Positions 1-10,379 of a DNA stretch of 64,000 bases are shown here, piece by piece. A model generated the notes under the pieces. It was not told the origin of the DNA. It worked only from the letters and a program-made list of their open reading frames with translations, and did no database searches. How positions within the stretch are numbered: the first letter of the stretch is position 1; the number at the start of each line of letters is the position of its first letter. The position numbers were made by a program, and so were the translations under genes. This DNA is from Fistularia commersonii (taxonomy: Eukaryota > Chordata > Actinopteri > Syngnathiformes > Fistulariidae), in NCBI GenBank assembly GCA_037954325.1, contig JBBMNZ010000049.1:186001-250000 (forward strand), read 5' to 3'.

Positions 1-1248
1 CAAGTTCAAAAGATATAGCCATTCGATCAAAAAGTGCTTATCTCACCGAGTTGAAGCGTTTTTGATTCGAATTGGAAATAACTAATGAATTTCATCAAGC
101 TGGTTTCTGCTGTTGAAATATGTTGTTTAGGACAAGATTCTGCACAATATATGTCAAATTCAGTGAAATCCCATCACAAGTTCAAAAGATATAGCCATTC
201 GTTCAAAAAGTACTTATCTCACCGAGTTGAAGCGTTTTTGATTAGGAGTGGAAATAACTTTTGAATTTCATCAAGCTGGTTTCTGCTGTTGAAATATGTT
301 GTTTAGGACATGATTCTGCACAATATATGTCAAATTCTTGTGAGCCCATTATGGGTTCAAAGGATATAGCCATTCGTTTAAAACGTTTCTATGAGACCGA
401 GTTGAAGCGTTTTTGATTAGGAGTGCAAATATCTAATGAATTTCATCAAGCTGGTTCCTGCTGTTGAAAAATGTTGTTTAGGAAAAAATTCTGCACAAAA
501 TATGTCAAATTCAGTATAATCCAACGACAAGTTCAAAAGATATCCATTCGATCAAAAAGTGCTTATCTCACCGAGTTGAAGCATTTTTGATTCGGAGTGG
601 AAATAACTAATGAATTTCATCAAGCTGGTTTCTGCTGTTGAAATATGTTGTTTAGGACATGATTCTGCAGAAAATATTTAAAATTCAGTGTGATCCAGCG
701 ACAAGATCAAAAGATATACCCATTCGTGCAAAAATTGCTCATCTCACCGAGTTGAAGCAATTTTGATTAGGTGTGGAAATAACTAATGAATTTCATCAAG
801 CTGGTTTCTGCTGTTGAAATATGTTGTTTAGGATATGATTCCGCACAATATATGTCAAAGTCAGTGTGATCCCAATTACAGGTTCAAAGGATATAGCCAT
901 TCGTTCAAAAGGACTTATCTCACCGAGTTGAAGCGTTTTTGATTAGGAGTGGAAATAACTAATGAATTTCATTAAGCTGGTTTCTGCTATTGAAATATGT
1001 TGTTTAGGGCATGATTCTGCACAATATATGTCAAATTCAGTATAATCCCTTCACAAGTTCAAAAGATATAGCCATTCGTTCAAAAAGTGCTTATCTCACC
1101 GAGTTGAAGCATTTTTGATTCGGAGTGGAAATAACTTTTGAATTTCATCAAGCTGGTTTCTTCTGTTGAAATATGTTGTTTAGGACATGATTCTGCACAA
1201 TATATGTCAAATTCTTGTGAGCCCATTACAGGTTCAAAGGATATAGCC

Positions 1249-1265
1249 ATTCGTTCAAAACGTGC
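1249..1265 (+). other. CENP-B-box-like variant (8 of 9 core bases)
   Basis: The mammalian CENP-B box core is TTCG, then four bases, A, two bases, CGGG. This site reads ATTCGTTCAAAACGTGC: TTCG and A are in place and the last block is CGTG in place of CGGG. Comparable sites are at 5997-6013 and 8992-9008. The majority monomer has AGTG there and matches 7 of 9. Because the host is unknown and CENP-B is best established in mammals, this may be coincidence. Confidence 0.3.
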
Positions 1266-3515
1266 TTATCTCACCAAGTTGAAGAGTTTTTGATTAGTAT
1301 TGAAAGTAACTAATGAATTTCATCAAGCTGGTTTCTGCTATTGAAATTTGTTGTTTAGGACATGATTCTGGATAATATATGTCAAATTCAGTGTAATCCC
1401 TTCACAAGTTCAAAAGTTATAGCCATTCGTTCAAAAAGTACTTATCTCACCGATTGAAGCGTTTTTGATTTGGAGTGGAAATAACTTTTGAATTTCATCA
1501 AGCTGGTTTCTTCTGTTGAAATATGTTGTTTAGGACATGATTCTGCAGAAAATATTTCAAATTCAGTGTAATCCAGCAACAAGATCAAAAGATATATCCA
1601 CTCTTGCAAATAATGCTTATCTCACCGAGTTGAAGCGTTTTTGTTTAGGAGAGGAAATAACTAAAGAATTTCATCAAGCTGGTTTCTGCTGTTGAAATAT
1701 GTTTTTTGGGATATGATTCTGCACAATATATGTCAAATTCAATGTGATCCCATTAAAGGTTCAAAGGATATAGCCATTCTTTCAAAAAGGACTTATCTCA
1801 CCGAGTTGAAGCGTTTTTGATTAGGACTGGAAATAACGAATGGATTTCATCAAGCTGGTTTCTGCTGTTGAAATATGTTGTATATGAAATAATTCTGCAC
1901 AATATATGTCAAATTAAGTGTAATCCCTTCACAAGTTCAAAAGATATAGCCATTCGTTCAAAACGTACTTATCTTACCGAGTTGAAGCGTTTTTGTTTAG
2001 GAGTGGAAATAACTTTTGAATTTTATCACGCTGGTTTCTGCTGTTGAAATTTGTTGTTTAGGACATGATTCTGCACAATATATGTCAAATTCAGTGTAAT
2101 CCCTTCACAAGTTCAAAAGATATAGCCATTCGTTCAAAAAGTGCTTATCTCACCGAGTTGAAGCGTTTTTGATTAGGAGTGGAAATAATCAATGAATTTC
2201 ATTAAGCTGGTTTCTGGTCTTGAAATATGTTTTTTAGGATATGATTCTGCACAATATATGTCAAATTTAGTGTAATCACATCACAGGTTCAAAAGATATA
2301 GCCATTCGTTCAAAAACTGCTTATCTTATCGGGTTGAAGCGTTTTTGATTAGGAGTGGAAATAACTGATGGATTTCGTCAAGCTGGTTTCTGCTGTTGAA
2401 ATATGTTGTTTAGGAAAAGATTCTGCACAATATATGTCAAATTCAGTGAAATCCCATCCCAGGTTCAAAAAATATAGCCATTTGTGCAAAAAGTGCTTAT
2501 CTCACCAAGTTGAAGAGTTTTTGATTAGTATTGGAAGTAACTAATGAATTTCATCAAGCTGGTTTCTGCTATTGAAATTTGTTGTTTAGGACATGATTCT
2601 GGACAATATATGTCAAATTCAGTGTAATCCCTTCACAATTTCAAAAGATACAGCCATTCGTTCAAAAAGTACTTATCTCACCGATTGAAGCGTTTTTGAT
2701 TAGGAGTGGAAATAACTTTGAATTTCATCAAGCTGGTTTCTGCTGTTAAAATATGTTGTTTAGGACATGATTCTGCAGAAAATATTTCAAATTCAGTGTA
2801 ATCCAGCGACATGATCAAAAGATATAGCCACTCTTGCAAATAATGCTTATCTCACCGAGTTGAAGCGTTTTTGTTTAGGAGAGGAAATAACTAAAGAATT
2901 TCATCAAGCTGGTTTCTGCTGTTGAAATATGTTTTTTGGGATATGATTCTGCACAATATATGTCAAATTCAGTGTGATCCCATTAAAGGTTCAAAGGATA
3001 TAGCCATTCTTTCAAAAAGGACTTATCTCACCGAGTTGAAGCGTTTTTGATTAGGAGTGGAAATAACTAATGGATTTAATCAAGCTGGTTTCTGCTGTTG
3101 AAATATGTTGTATATGACATAATTCTGCACAATATATGTCAAATTAAGTGTAATCCCTTCACAAGTTCAACATATATAGCCATTCGTTATAAAAACGTAC
3201 TTATCTCACCGAGTTGAAGCGTTTTTGATTAGGAGTGGAAATAACTTTTGAATTTCATCACGCTGGTTTCTGCTGTTGAAATTTGTTGTTTAGGACATGA
3301 TTCTGCAAAACACATGTCAAATTCAGTGTAATCCAGCGATAAGTTTAAAAGATATAGCCATTCGTGAAAAAAGTGCTTATCTCACCGAGTTGAGACGTTT
3401 CTGATTAGGAGTGGATATAACTAATGAATTTCATCAAGCTGGTTCCCGCTGTTGAAATATGTTGTTTAGGACATGATTCTGGACAATATATGTCAAATTC
3501 AGTGTAATCCCTTTA

Positions 3516-3691
3516 CAAGTTCAAAAGATATAGCCATTCGTTCAAAAAGTACTTATCTCACCGAGTTGAAGCGTTTTTGATTAGGAGTGGAAATAACTAA
3601 TGAATTTCATCAAGCTGGTTTCTGCTGTTGAAATATGTTGTTTAGGACATGATTCTGCACAATATATGTCAAATTCAATGAAATCCCATTA
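3516..3691 (+). repeat. Representative satellite monomer (176 bp, near consensus)
   Basis: This monomer is close to the majority form and serves as a coordinate reference. Offsets: GTTCAAAAG at 4, TATAGCC at 14, ATTCGTTCAAAAAG at 21, CACCGAGTTGAAGCG near 43, GATTAGGAGTGGAAATAAC near 64, CATCAAGCTGGTTTCTGCTG at 93, GTTGAAATATGTTGTTTAGG at 112, GATTCTGCACAATATATGTC near 136, and a variable tail (CAGTGTAATCCC type) at about 161-176. The tail and the stretches at offsets 25-40, 68-75 and 82-86 carry most of the variation between monomers, so they are the best places to type them. G+C by hand count of the majority form is about 35%. The start is arbitrary. Confidence 0.9.
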
Positions 3692-6600
3692 CAGGTTCAA
3701 AGGATATAGCCATTCGTCCAAAAAGTACTTATGTCACCAAGTTGAAGAGTTTTTGATTAGGAGTGGAAATAACTAATGAATTTCATCAAGCTGGTTTCTG
3801 CTGTTGAAATATGTTGTTAGGTCAAGATTCTGCACAATATATGTCATATTCAGAGATATCCCATCAAAAGTCCAAAAGATATAGCCATTCGTTCAAAAAG
3901 TGCTTAACTCACCGAGTTGAGACGTTTCTGATTAGGAGTGGAAATAACTAATGAATTTCATCAAGCTGGTTTCTGCTGTTGAAATATGTTGTTTAGGACA
4001 TGATTCTGCACAATATATGTCAAATTCTTGTGAGCCCATTACAGGTTCAAAGGATATAGCCAATCGTTCAAAACGTGCTTATGAGACCGAGTTGAAGCGT
4101 TTTTGATTAGGAGTGCAAATAACTAATGAATTTCATCAAGCTGGTTCCTGCTGTTGAAATATGTTGTTAAGGACAAGATTCTGCACAAAATATGTCAAAT
4201 TCAGTATAATCCAGCGACAAGTTCAAAAGATATTGCCATTCGATCAAAAAGTGCTTATCTCATCGAGTTGAAGCGTTTTTGATTAGGAGTGGAAATAACT
4301 AATGGATTTCATCAAGCTGGTTTCTGCTGTTGAAATATGTTGTATATGACATAATTCTGCACAATATATGTCAAATTAAGTGTAATCCCTTCAAAAGTTC
4401 AACATATATAGCCATTCGTTATAAAAACGTACTTATCTCACCGAGTTGAAGCGTTTTTGATTAGGAGTGGAAATAACTTTTGAATTTCATCACGCTGGTT
4501 TCTGCTGTTGAAATTTGTTGTTTAGGACATGATTCTGCAAAACACATGTCAAATTCAGTGTAATCCCATCACAGGTTCAAAGGATATAGCCATTCGTCCA
4601 AAAAGTACTTATGTCACCAAGTTGAAGAGTTTTTGATTAGGAGTGGAAATAACTAATGAATTTCATCAAGCTGGTTTCTCCTGTTGAAATATGTTGTTTA
4701 GGACATGATTCTGCACAATATATGTCAAATTCTTGTGAGCCCATTATGGGTTCAAAGGATATAGCCATTCGTTTAAAACGTTTCTATGAGACCGAGTTGA
4801 AGCGTTTTTGATTAGGAGTGCAAATATCTAATGAATTTCATCAAGCTGGTTCCTGCTGTTGAAAAATGTTGTTTAGGAAAAATTTCTGCACAATATATGT
4901 CAAATTCAGTATAATCCAACGACAAGTTCAAAAGATATTGCCATTCGATCAAAAAGTGCTTATCTTATCGGGTTGAAGCGTTTTTGATTCGGAGTGGAAA
5001 TAACTAATGAATTTCATCAAGCTGGTTTCTGCTGTTGAAATATGTTGTTTAGGACAAGATTCTGCACAATATATGTCAAATTCAGTGAAATCCCATCCCA
5101 GGTTCAAAAAATATAGCCATTCGTTCAAAAATTGCTTATCTTACCAAGTTGAAGAGTTTTTTATTAGTATTGGAAATAACTAATGAATTTCATCAAGCTG
5201 GTTTCTGCTTTTGAAATTTGTTGTTTAGGACATGATTCTGGACAATACATGTCAAATTCAGTGTAATCCCTTCACAAGTTCACAAGATATAGCCATTCGT
5301 TCAAAAAGTACTTATCTCACCGAGTTGAAGCGTTTTTGATTAGGAGTGGAAATAACTTTTGAATTTCATCAAGCTGGTTTCTGCTGTTGAAATATGTTGT
5401 TTAGGACATGATTCTGCACAATATATGTCAAATTCAGTGAAATCCCATTACAGGTTCAACGGATATAGCCATTCGTCAAAAAAGTACTTATGTCACCAAG
5501 TTGAAGAGTTTTTGATTAGTATTGGAAATAACCAATGAATTTGATCTAGCTGGTTTCTGCTGTTGAAATATGTTGTTAGGTCAAGATTCTGCACAATATA
5601 TGTCATATTCAGAGATATCCCATCAAAAGTCCAAAAGATATAGCCATTTGTTCAAAAAGTGCTTAACTCACCGAGTTGAGACGTTTCTGATTAGGTGTGG
5701 AAATAACTAATGAATTTCATCAAGCTGGTTTCTGCTGTTGAAATATGTTGTTTAGGACATGAATCTGCACAATATATGTCAAATTCAGTGAAAACCCATC
5801 AAAAGTCCAAAAGATATAGCCATTCGTTCAAATAGTGCTTATCTCACCAAGTTGAAGCGTTTTTGATTACTATTGGAAATAACTAAAGAATTTCATCAAG
5901 CTGGTTTCTGCTCTTGAAATTTGTTGTTCAGGACATTCTTCTGGACAATATATGTCAAATTCTTGTGAGCCCATTACAGGTTCAAAGGATATAGCCATTC
6001 GTTCAAAACGTGCTTATGATACTGAGTTGAAGCGTTTTTGATTAGGAGTGCAAATGACTAATGAATTTCATCAAGCTGGTTCCTGCTGTTAAAAAAAATT
6101 GTTTAGGACAAGATTCTGCACAAAATATGTCAAATTCAGTATAATCCAGCGACAAGTTCAAAAGATATTGCCATTCGATCAAAAAGTGCTTATCTCACCG
6201 AGTTGAAGCGTTTTTGATTCGGAGTAAAAATAATAAATTAATTTCATCAAGCTGGTTTCTGCTGTTGAAATATGTTGTCTAGGACATGATTGTGCAGAAA
6301 ATATATAAAATTCAGTGTAATCCAGCGACAAGATAAAAAGATATAGCCTTTCGTGCAAATAATGCTTATATCACCGAGTTGAAGCGTTTTTGTTTAGGAG
6401 TGGAAATAACTAATGAATTTCATCAAGCTGGTTTCTGCTGTTGAAATATGTTTTTTTGGATATGATTCTGCACAATGAATGTCAAATTCAGTGTGATCCC
6501 ATTACAGGTTCAAAGGATATTGCCATTCGTTCAAAAAGTGCTTATGTCACCGAGTTGAAGCGTTTTTGATTAGGAGTGGAAATAACTTTTGAATTTCATC

Positions 6601-9421
6601 AAGCTGGTGTCTGCTGTTGAAATATGTTGTTTAGAACATGTTTCTGCACGATATATGTCAAATTCAGTGTAATCCCTTCATAGGTTCAAAAGATCTAGCC
6701 ATTCATCCAAAAAGTACTTATGTCACCAAGTTGAAGAGTTTTTGATTAGGAGTGGAAATAACTAATGAATTTCATCAAGCTGGTTTCTGCTGTTGAAATA
6801 TGTTGTTAGGTCAAGATTCTGCACAATATATGTCATATTCAGAGATATCCCATCAAAAGTCCAAAAGATATAGCCATTCGTTCAAAAAGTGCTTAACTCA
6901 CCGAGTTGAGACGTTTCTGATTAGGAGTGGAAATAACTAATGAATTTCATCAAGCTGGTTTCTGCTGTTGAAATATGTTGTTTAGGACATGATTCTGCAC
7001 AATATATGTCAAATTCTTGAGAGCCCATTACAGGTTCAAAGGATATAGCCAATCGTTCAAAACGTGCTTATGAGACCGAGTTGAAGCATTTTTGATTAGG
7101 AGTGCAAATAACTAATGAATTTCATCAAGCTGGTTCCTGCTGTTGAAAAATGTTGTTTAGGACAAGATTCTGCACAAAATATGTCAAATTCAGTATAATC
7201 CAGCGACAAGTTCAAAAGATATTGCCATTCGATCAAAAAGTGCTTATCTCATCGAGTTGAAGCGTTTTTGTTTAGGAGTAGAAATAACTAAAGAATTTCA
7301 TCGAGCTGGTTTCTGCTGTTGATATATGTTTTTTGGGATATGATTCTGCACAATATATGTCAAATTCAGTGTGATCCCATTAAAGGTTCAAAGGATATAG
7401 CCATTCTTTCAAAAAGGACTTATCTCACCGAGTTGAAGCGTTTTTGATTAGGAGTGGAAATAACTAATGGATTTCATCAAGCTGGTTTCTGCTGTTGAAA
7501 TATGTTGTATATGACATAATTCTGCACAATATATGTCAAATTAAGTGTAATCCCTTCACAAGTTCAACATATATAGCCATTCGTTATAAAAACGTACTTA
7601 TCTCACCGAGTTGAAGCGTTTTTGATTAGGAGTGGAAATAACTTTTGAATTTCATCACGCTGGTTTCTGCTGTTGAAATTTGTTGTTTAGGACATAATTC
7701 TGCACAATATATGTCAAATTAAGTGTAATCCCTTCACAAGTTCAACATATATAGCCATTCGTTATAAAAACGTACTTATCTCACCGAGTTGAAGAGTTTT
7801 TGATTAGGAGTGGAAATAACTAATGAATTTCATCAAGCTGGTTTCTCCTGTTGAAATATGTTGTTTAGGACATGATTCTGCACAATATATGTCAAATTCT
7901 TGTGAGCCCATTATGGGTTCAAAGGATATAGCCATTCGTTTAAAAAGTTTCTATGAGACCGAGTTGAAGCGTTTTTGATTAGGAGTGCAAATATCTAATG
8001 AATTTCATCAAGCTGGTTCCTGCTGTTGAAAAATGTTGTTTAGGAAAAATTTCTGCACAATATATGTCAAATTCAGTATAATCCAACGACAAGTTCAAAA
8101 GATATTGCCATTCGATCAAAAAGTGCTTATCTCACCGAGTTGAAGCGTTTTTTTATTCGGAGTGGAAATAACTAATGAATTTCATCAAGCTGGTTTCTGC
8201 TGTTGAAATATGTTGTTTAGGACATGATTCTGCAGAAAATATTTAAAATTCAGTGTAATCCAGCGACAAGATCAAAAGATATACCCATTCGTGCAAAAAG
8301 TGCTCATCTCACCGAGTTGAAGCAATTTTGATTAGGTGTGGAAATAACTAATGAATTTCATCAAGCTGGTCTCTGCTGTTGAAATATGTTCTTTAGGATA
8401 TGATTCTGCACAATATACGTCAAAGTCAGTGTGATCCCAATTACAGGTTCGAAGGATATAGCCATTCGTTCAAAAAGGACTTATCTCACCGAGTTGAAGC
8501 GATTTTGATTAGGAGTGGAAATAACTTTTGAATTTCATCACGCTGGTTTCTGCTGTTGAAATTTGTTGTTTAGGACATGATTCTGCAAAACACATGTCAA
8601 ATTCAGTGTAATCCCATCACAGGTTCAAATGAGATATAGCCATTCGTCCAAAAAGTACTTATGTCACCAAGTTGAAGAGTTTTTGATTAGGAGTGGAAAT
8701 AACTAATGAATTTCATCAAGCTGGTTTCTGCTGTTGAAATTTGTTGTTAGGTCAAGATTCTGCACAATATATGTCATATTCAGAGATATCCCATCAAAAG
8801 TCCAAAAGATATAGCCTTTCGTTCAAAAAGTGCTTATCTCACCGAGTTGAGACTTTTCTGATTAGGAGTGGAAATAACTAATGAATTTCATCAAGCTGGT
8901 TTCTGCTGTTGAAATATGTTGTTTAGGACATGATTCTGCACAATATATGTCAAATTCTTGTGAGCCCATTACAGGTTCAAAGGATATAGCCATTCGTTCA
9001 AAACGTGCTTATCTCTCCAAGTTGAAGCGTTTTTGATTAGGAGTGTAAATAACTTTTGAATTTTATCAAGCTGGTTTCTGCTGTTGAAATATGTTGTTTA
9101 GAACATGATTCTGCACAATATATGTCAAATTCAGTGTAATCCCCTCATACGTTCAAAAGATATCGCCAGTCGTTCCAAAAGAACTTATCTCACCAAGTTG
9201 AGGCGTTTTTGATTCGGAGTGGAAATAACCAATGAATTTCATCAAGCTGGTTTCTGCTGTTGAAATATGTTTTTTAGGATATGATTCTGCACAGTATATG
9301 TCAAATTTAGTGTAATCACATCTTAGGTTCAAAAGATATAGCCATTCGTGCAAAAAGTGCTTATCTCACCGAGTTGAAGCAAATTTGATTAGGAGTGGCA
9401 ATAACTAATGAATTTCATCTT

Positions 9422-9433
9422 GTAGATTTCTAC
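9422..9433. other. GTAGATTTCTAC short dyad, macro-repeat form
   Basis: GTAGA-TT-TCTAC replaces the usual GCTGGTTTCTGC at the centre of one monomer. Here it is preceded by CATCTT, where the H13 form has CATCAA. An identical copy is at 28604-28615, as expected from the macro-repeat offset. Confidence 0.75.
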
Positions 9434-10311
9434 TGTTGAAATATGTTGTTTAGGACATGATTCTGCACAATATATGTCAAATTCAGTGTAATCCCTTCAC
9501 AAGTTCAAAAGCTATAGCCATTCGTTCAAAAAGTGCTTATCTCACAAAGTTGAAGCGTTTTTGATCAGGAGTGAAAATAACCAATGAATTTCATCAAGCT
9601 GGTTTCTGCTGTTGAAATATGTTGTTTAGGATATGACTCTGCACAATATATGTCAAATTCAGTGTAATCACATCACAGGTTCAAAAGATATACCCATTCG
9701 TTCAAAAATTACTTATCTCACCGAGTTGAAGCACTTTTGATTAGGAGTGGAAATAACTTTTGAATTTCATCAAGCTGGTTACTGCTGTTGAAATATGTTG
9801 TTTAGGACATGATTCTGCACAATATATGTCAAATTCAGTGTAATCCCTTCAAAGGTTCAAAAGATATAGCCATTCGTTCAAAAAGTGCTTATCTCACCGA
9901 GTTGAGGCGTTTTTGATTCGGAGTGGAAATAACCAATGAATTTCATCAAGCTTGTTTCTGCTGTTGAAATATGTGCTTTAGGATATGATTTTGCACAATA
10001 TATGTCAAATTTAGTTTAATCACATCACAGGTTCAAAAGATATAGCCATTCGTTCAAAAAGTGCTTATCTTATCGGGTTGAAGCGTTTTTGATTCGGAGT
10101 GGAAATAACTGATGTATTTCGTCAAGCTGGTTTCTGCTATTGAAATATGTTTTTTAGGACATGATTCTGCAAAACACATGTCAAATTCAGTGTAATCCAG
10201 CGATAAGATCAAAAGATATAGCCATTCGTGAAAAAGGTGCTTATCTCACCGAGTTGAGACGTTTCTGATTAGGAGTGGAAATAACTAATGAATTTCATCA
10301 AGCTGGTTCCC

Positions 10312-10320
10312 GCTGATGAA
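10312..10320. other. Right arm of a perfect ATTTCATC/GATGAAAT dyad variant
   Basis: Each monomer carries ATTTCATC about 20 bases before GTTGAAAT, an imperfect inverted repeat that matches at seven of eight positions. In this monomer the right arm is GATGAAAT, completing the eight-base pairing with ATTTCATC at 10282-10289. The same variant is in the 19182-offset copy near 29494. Confidence 0.5.
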
Positions 10321-10379
10321 ATATGTTGTTTAGGAAAAGATTCTGCACAAAATATGTCAAATTCAGTATAATCCAGCGA

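Larger units (their letters stand above)
1..8726 (+). repeat. Left copy of the 59-monomer-offset block
   Basis: This stretch recurs at 10380-19283. The offset is 10379 from base 1, becomes 10380 after a small insertion near 12533, 10556 after one extra monomer in the right copy (about 12791-12966), and 10557 further on. The initial offset is 59 monomers. Point differences are sparse, for example T at 771 against A at 11150. Agreement ends near 8726, where this copy reads TTTCTGCTGTTG and the other reads TTTCTCCTGTTG. The block is a run of diverged monomers in fixed order, not identical monomers, so the match reflects duplication of a long ordered segment. Its left end is cut by the window edge. 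Confidence 0.9.
8727..10379 (+). repeat. Satellite segment joining two macro-repeat copies
   Basis: About nine monomers lie between the end of the block starting at base 1 and its second copy at 10380. The same segment is found at about 27909-29561, where it again leads directly into the macro-repeat start. Part of it, with GATATCGCCAGTCGTT at 9159, resembles 20245 onward at an offset of 11086 (63 monomers). It contains the first GTAGATTTCTAC dyad (9422-9433). No non-satellite sequence is present. Confidence 0.85.

Noticed and set aside
1817..2047. 76-codon open frame on the plus strand, repeated at 12196-12426 and 31378-31608
   Set aside because: It spans more than one satellite monomer and exists because two stop codons are lost in this variant. 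The repeats are copies of the same macro-repeat, not independent conservation. There is no ribosome-binding site, splice context or codon bias.
8446..8456. GGTTCGAAGGA resembles an RNA polymerase III B box
   Set aside because: It is a variant of the monomer GTTCAAAGG region and lacks the terminal CC. I saw no A box at a suitable distance, no tRNA fold and no convincing terminator arrangement.
9153..9353. 66-codon open frame on the minus strand, repeated at 28335-28535
   Set aside because: It lies entirely in satellite sequence and is duplicated only with the 19182-offset block. It shows no domain or signal and is best explained as a chance open frame.
9422..9440. GTAGATTTCTACTG resembles the stem of Cas12a-type CRISPR repeats
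   Set aside because: The spacing is thousands of bases, there are no unique spacers or cas genes, and the surroundings are eukaryotic-type satellite. The match is a short dyad made by changes in the monomer core.
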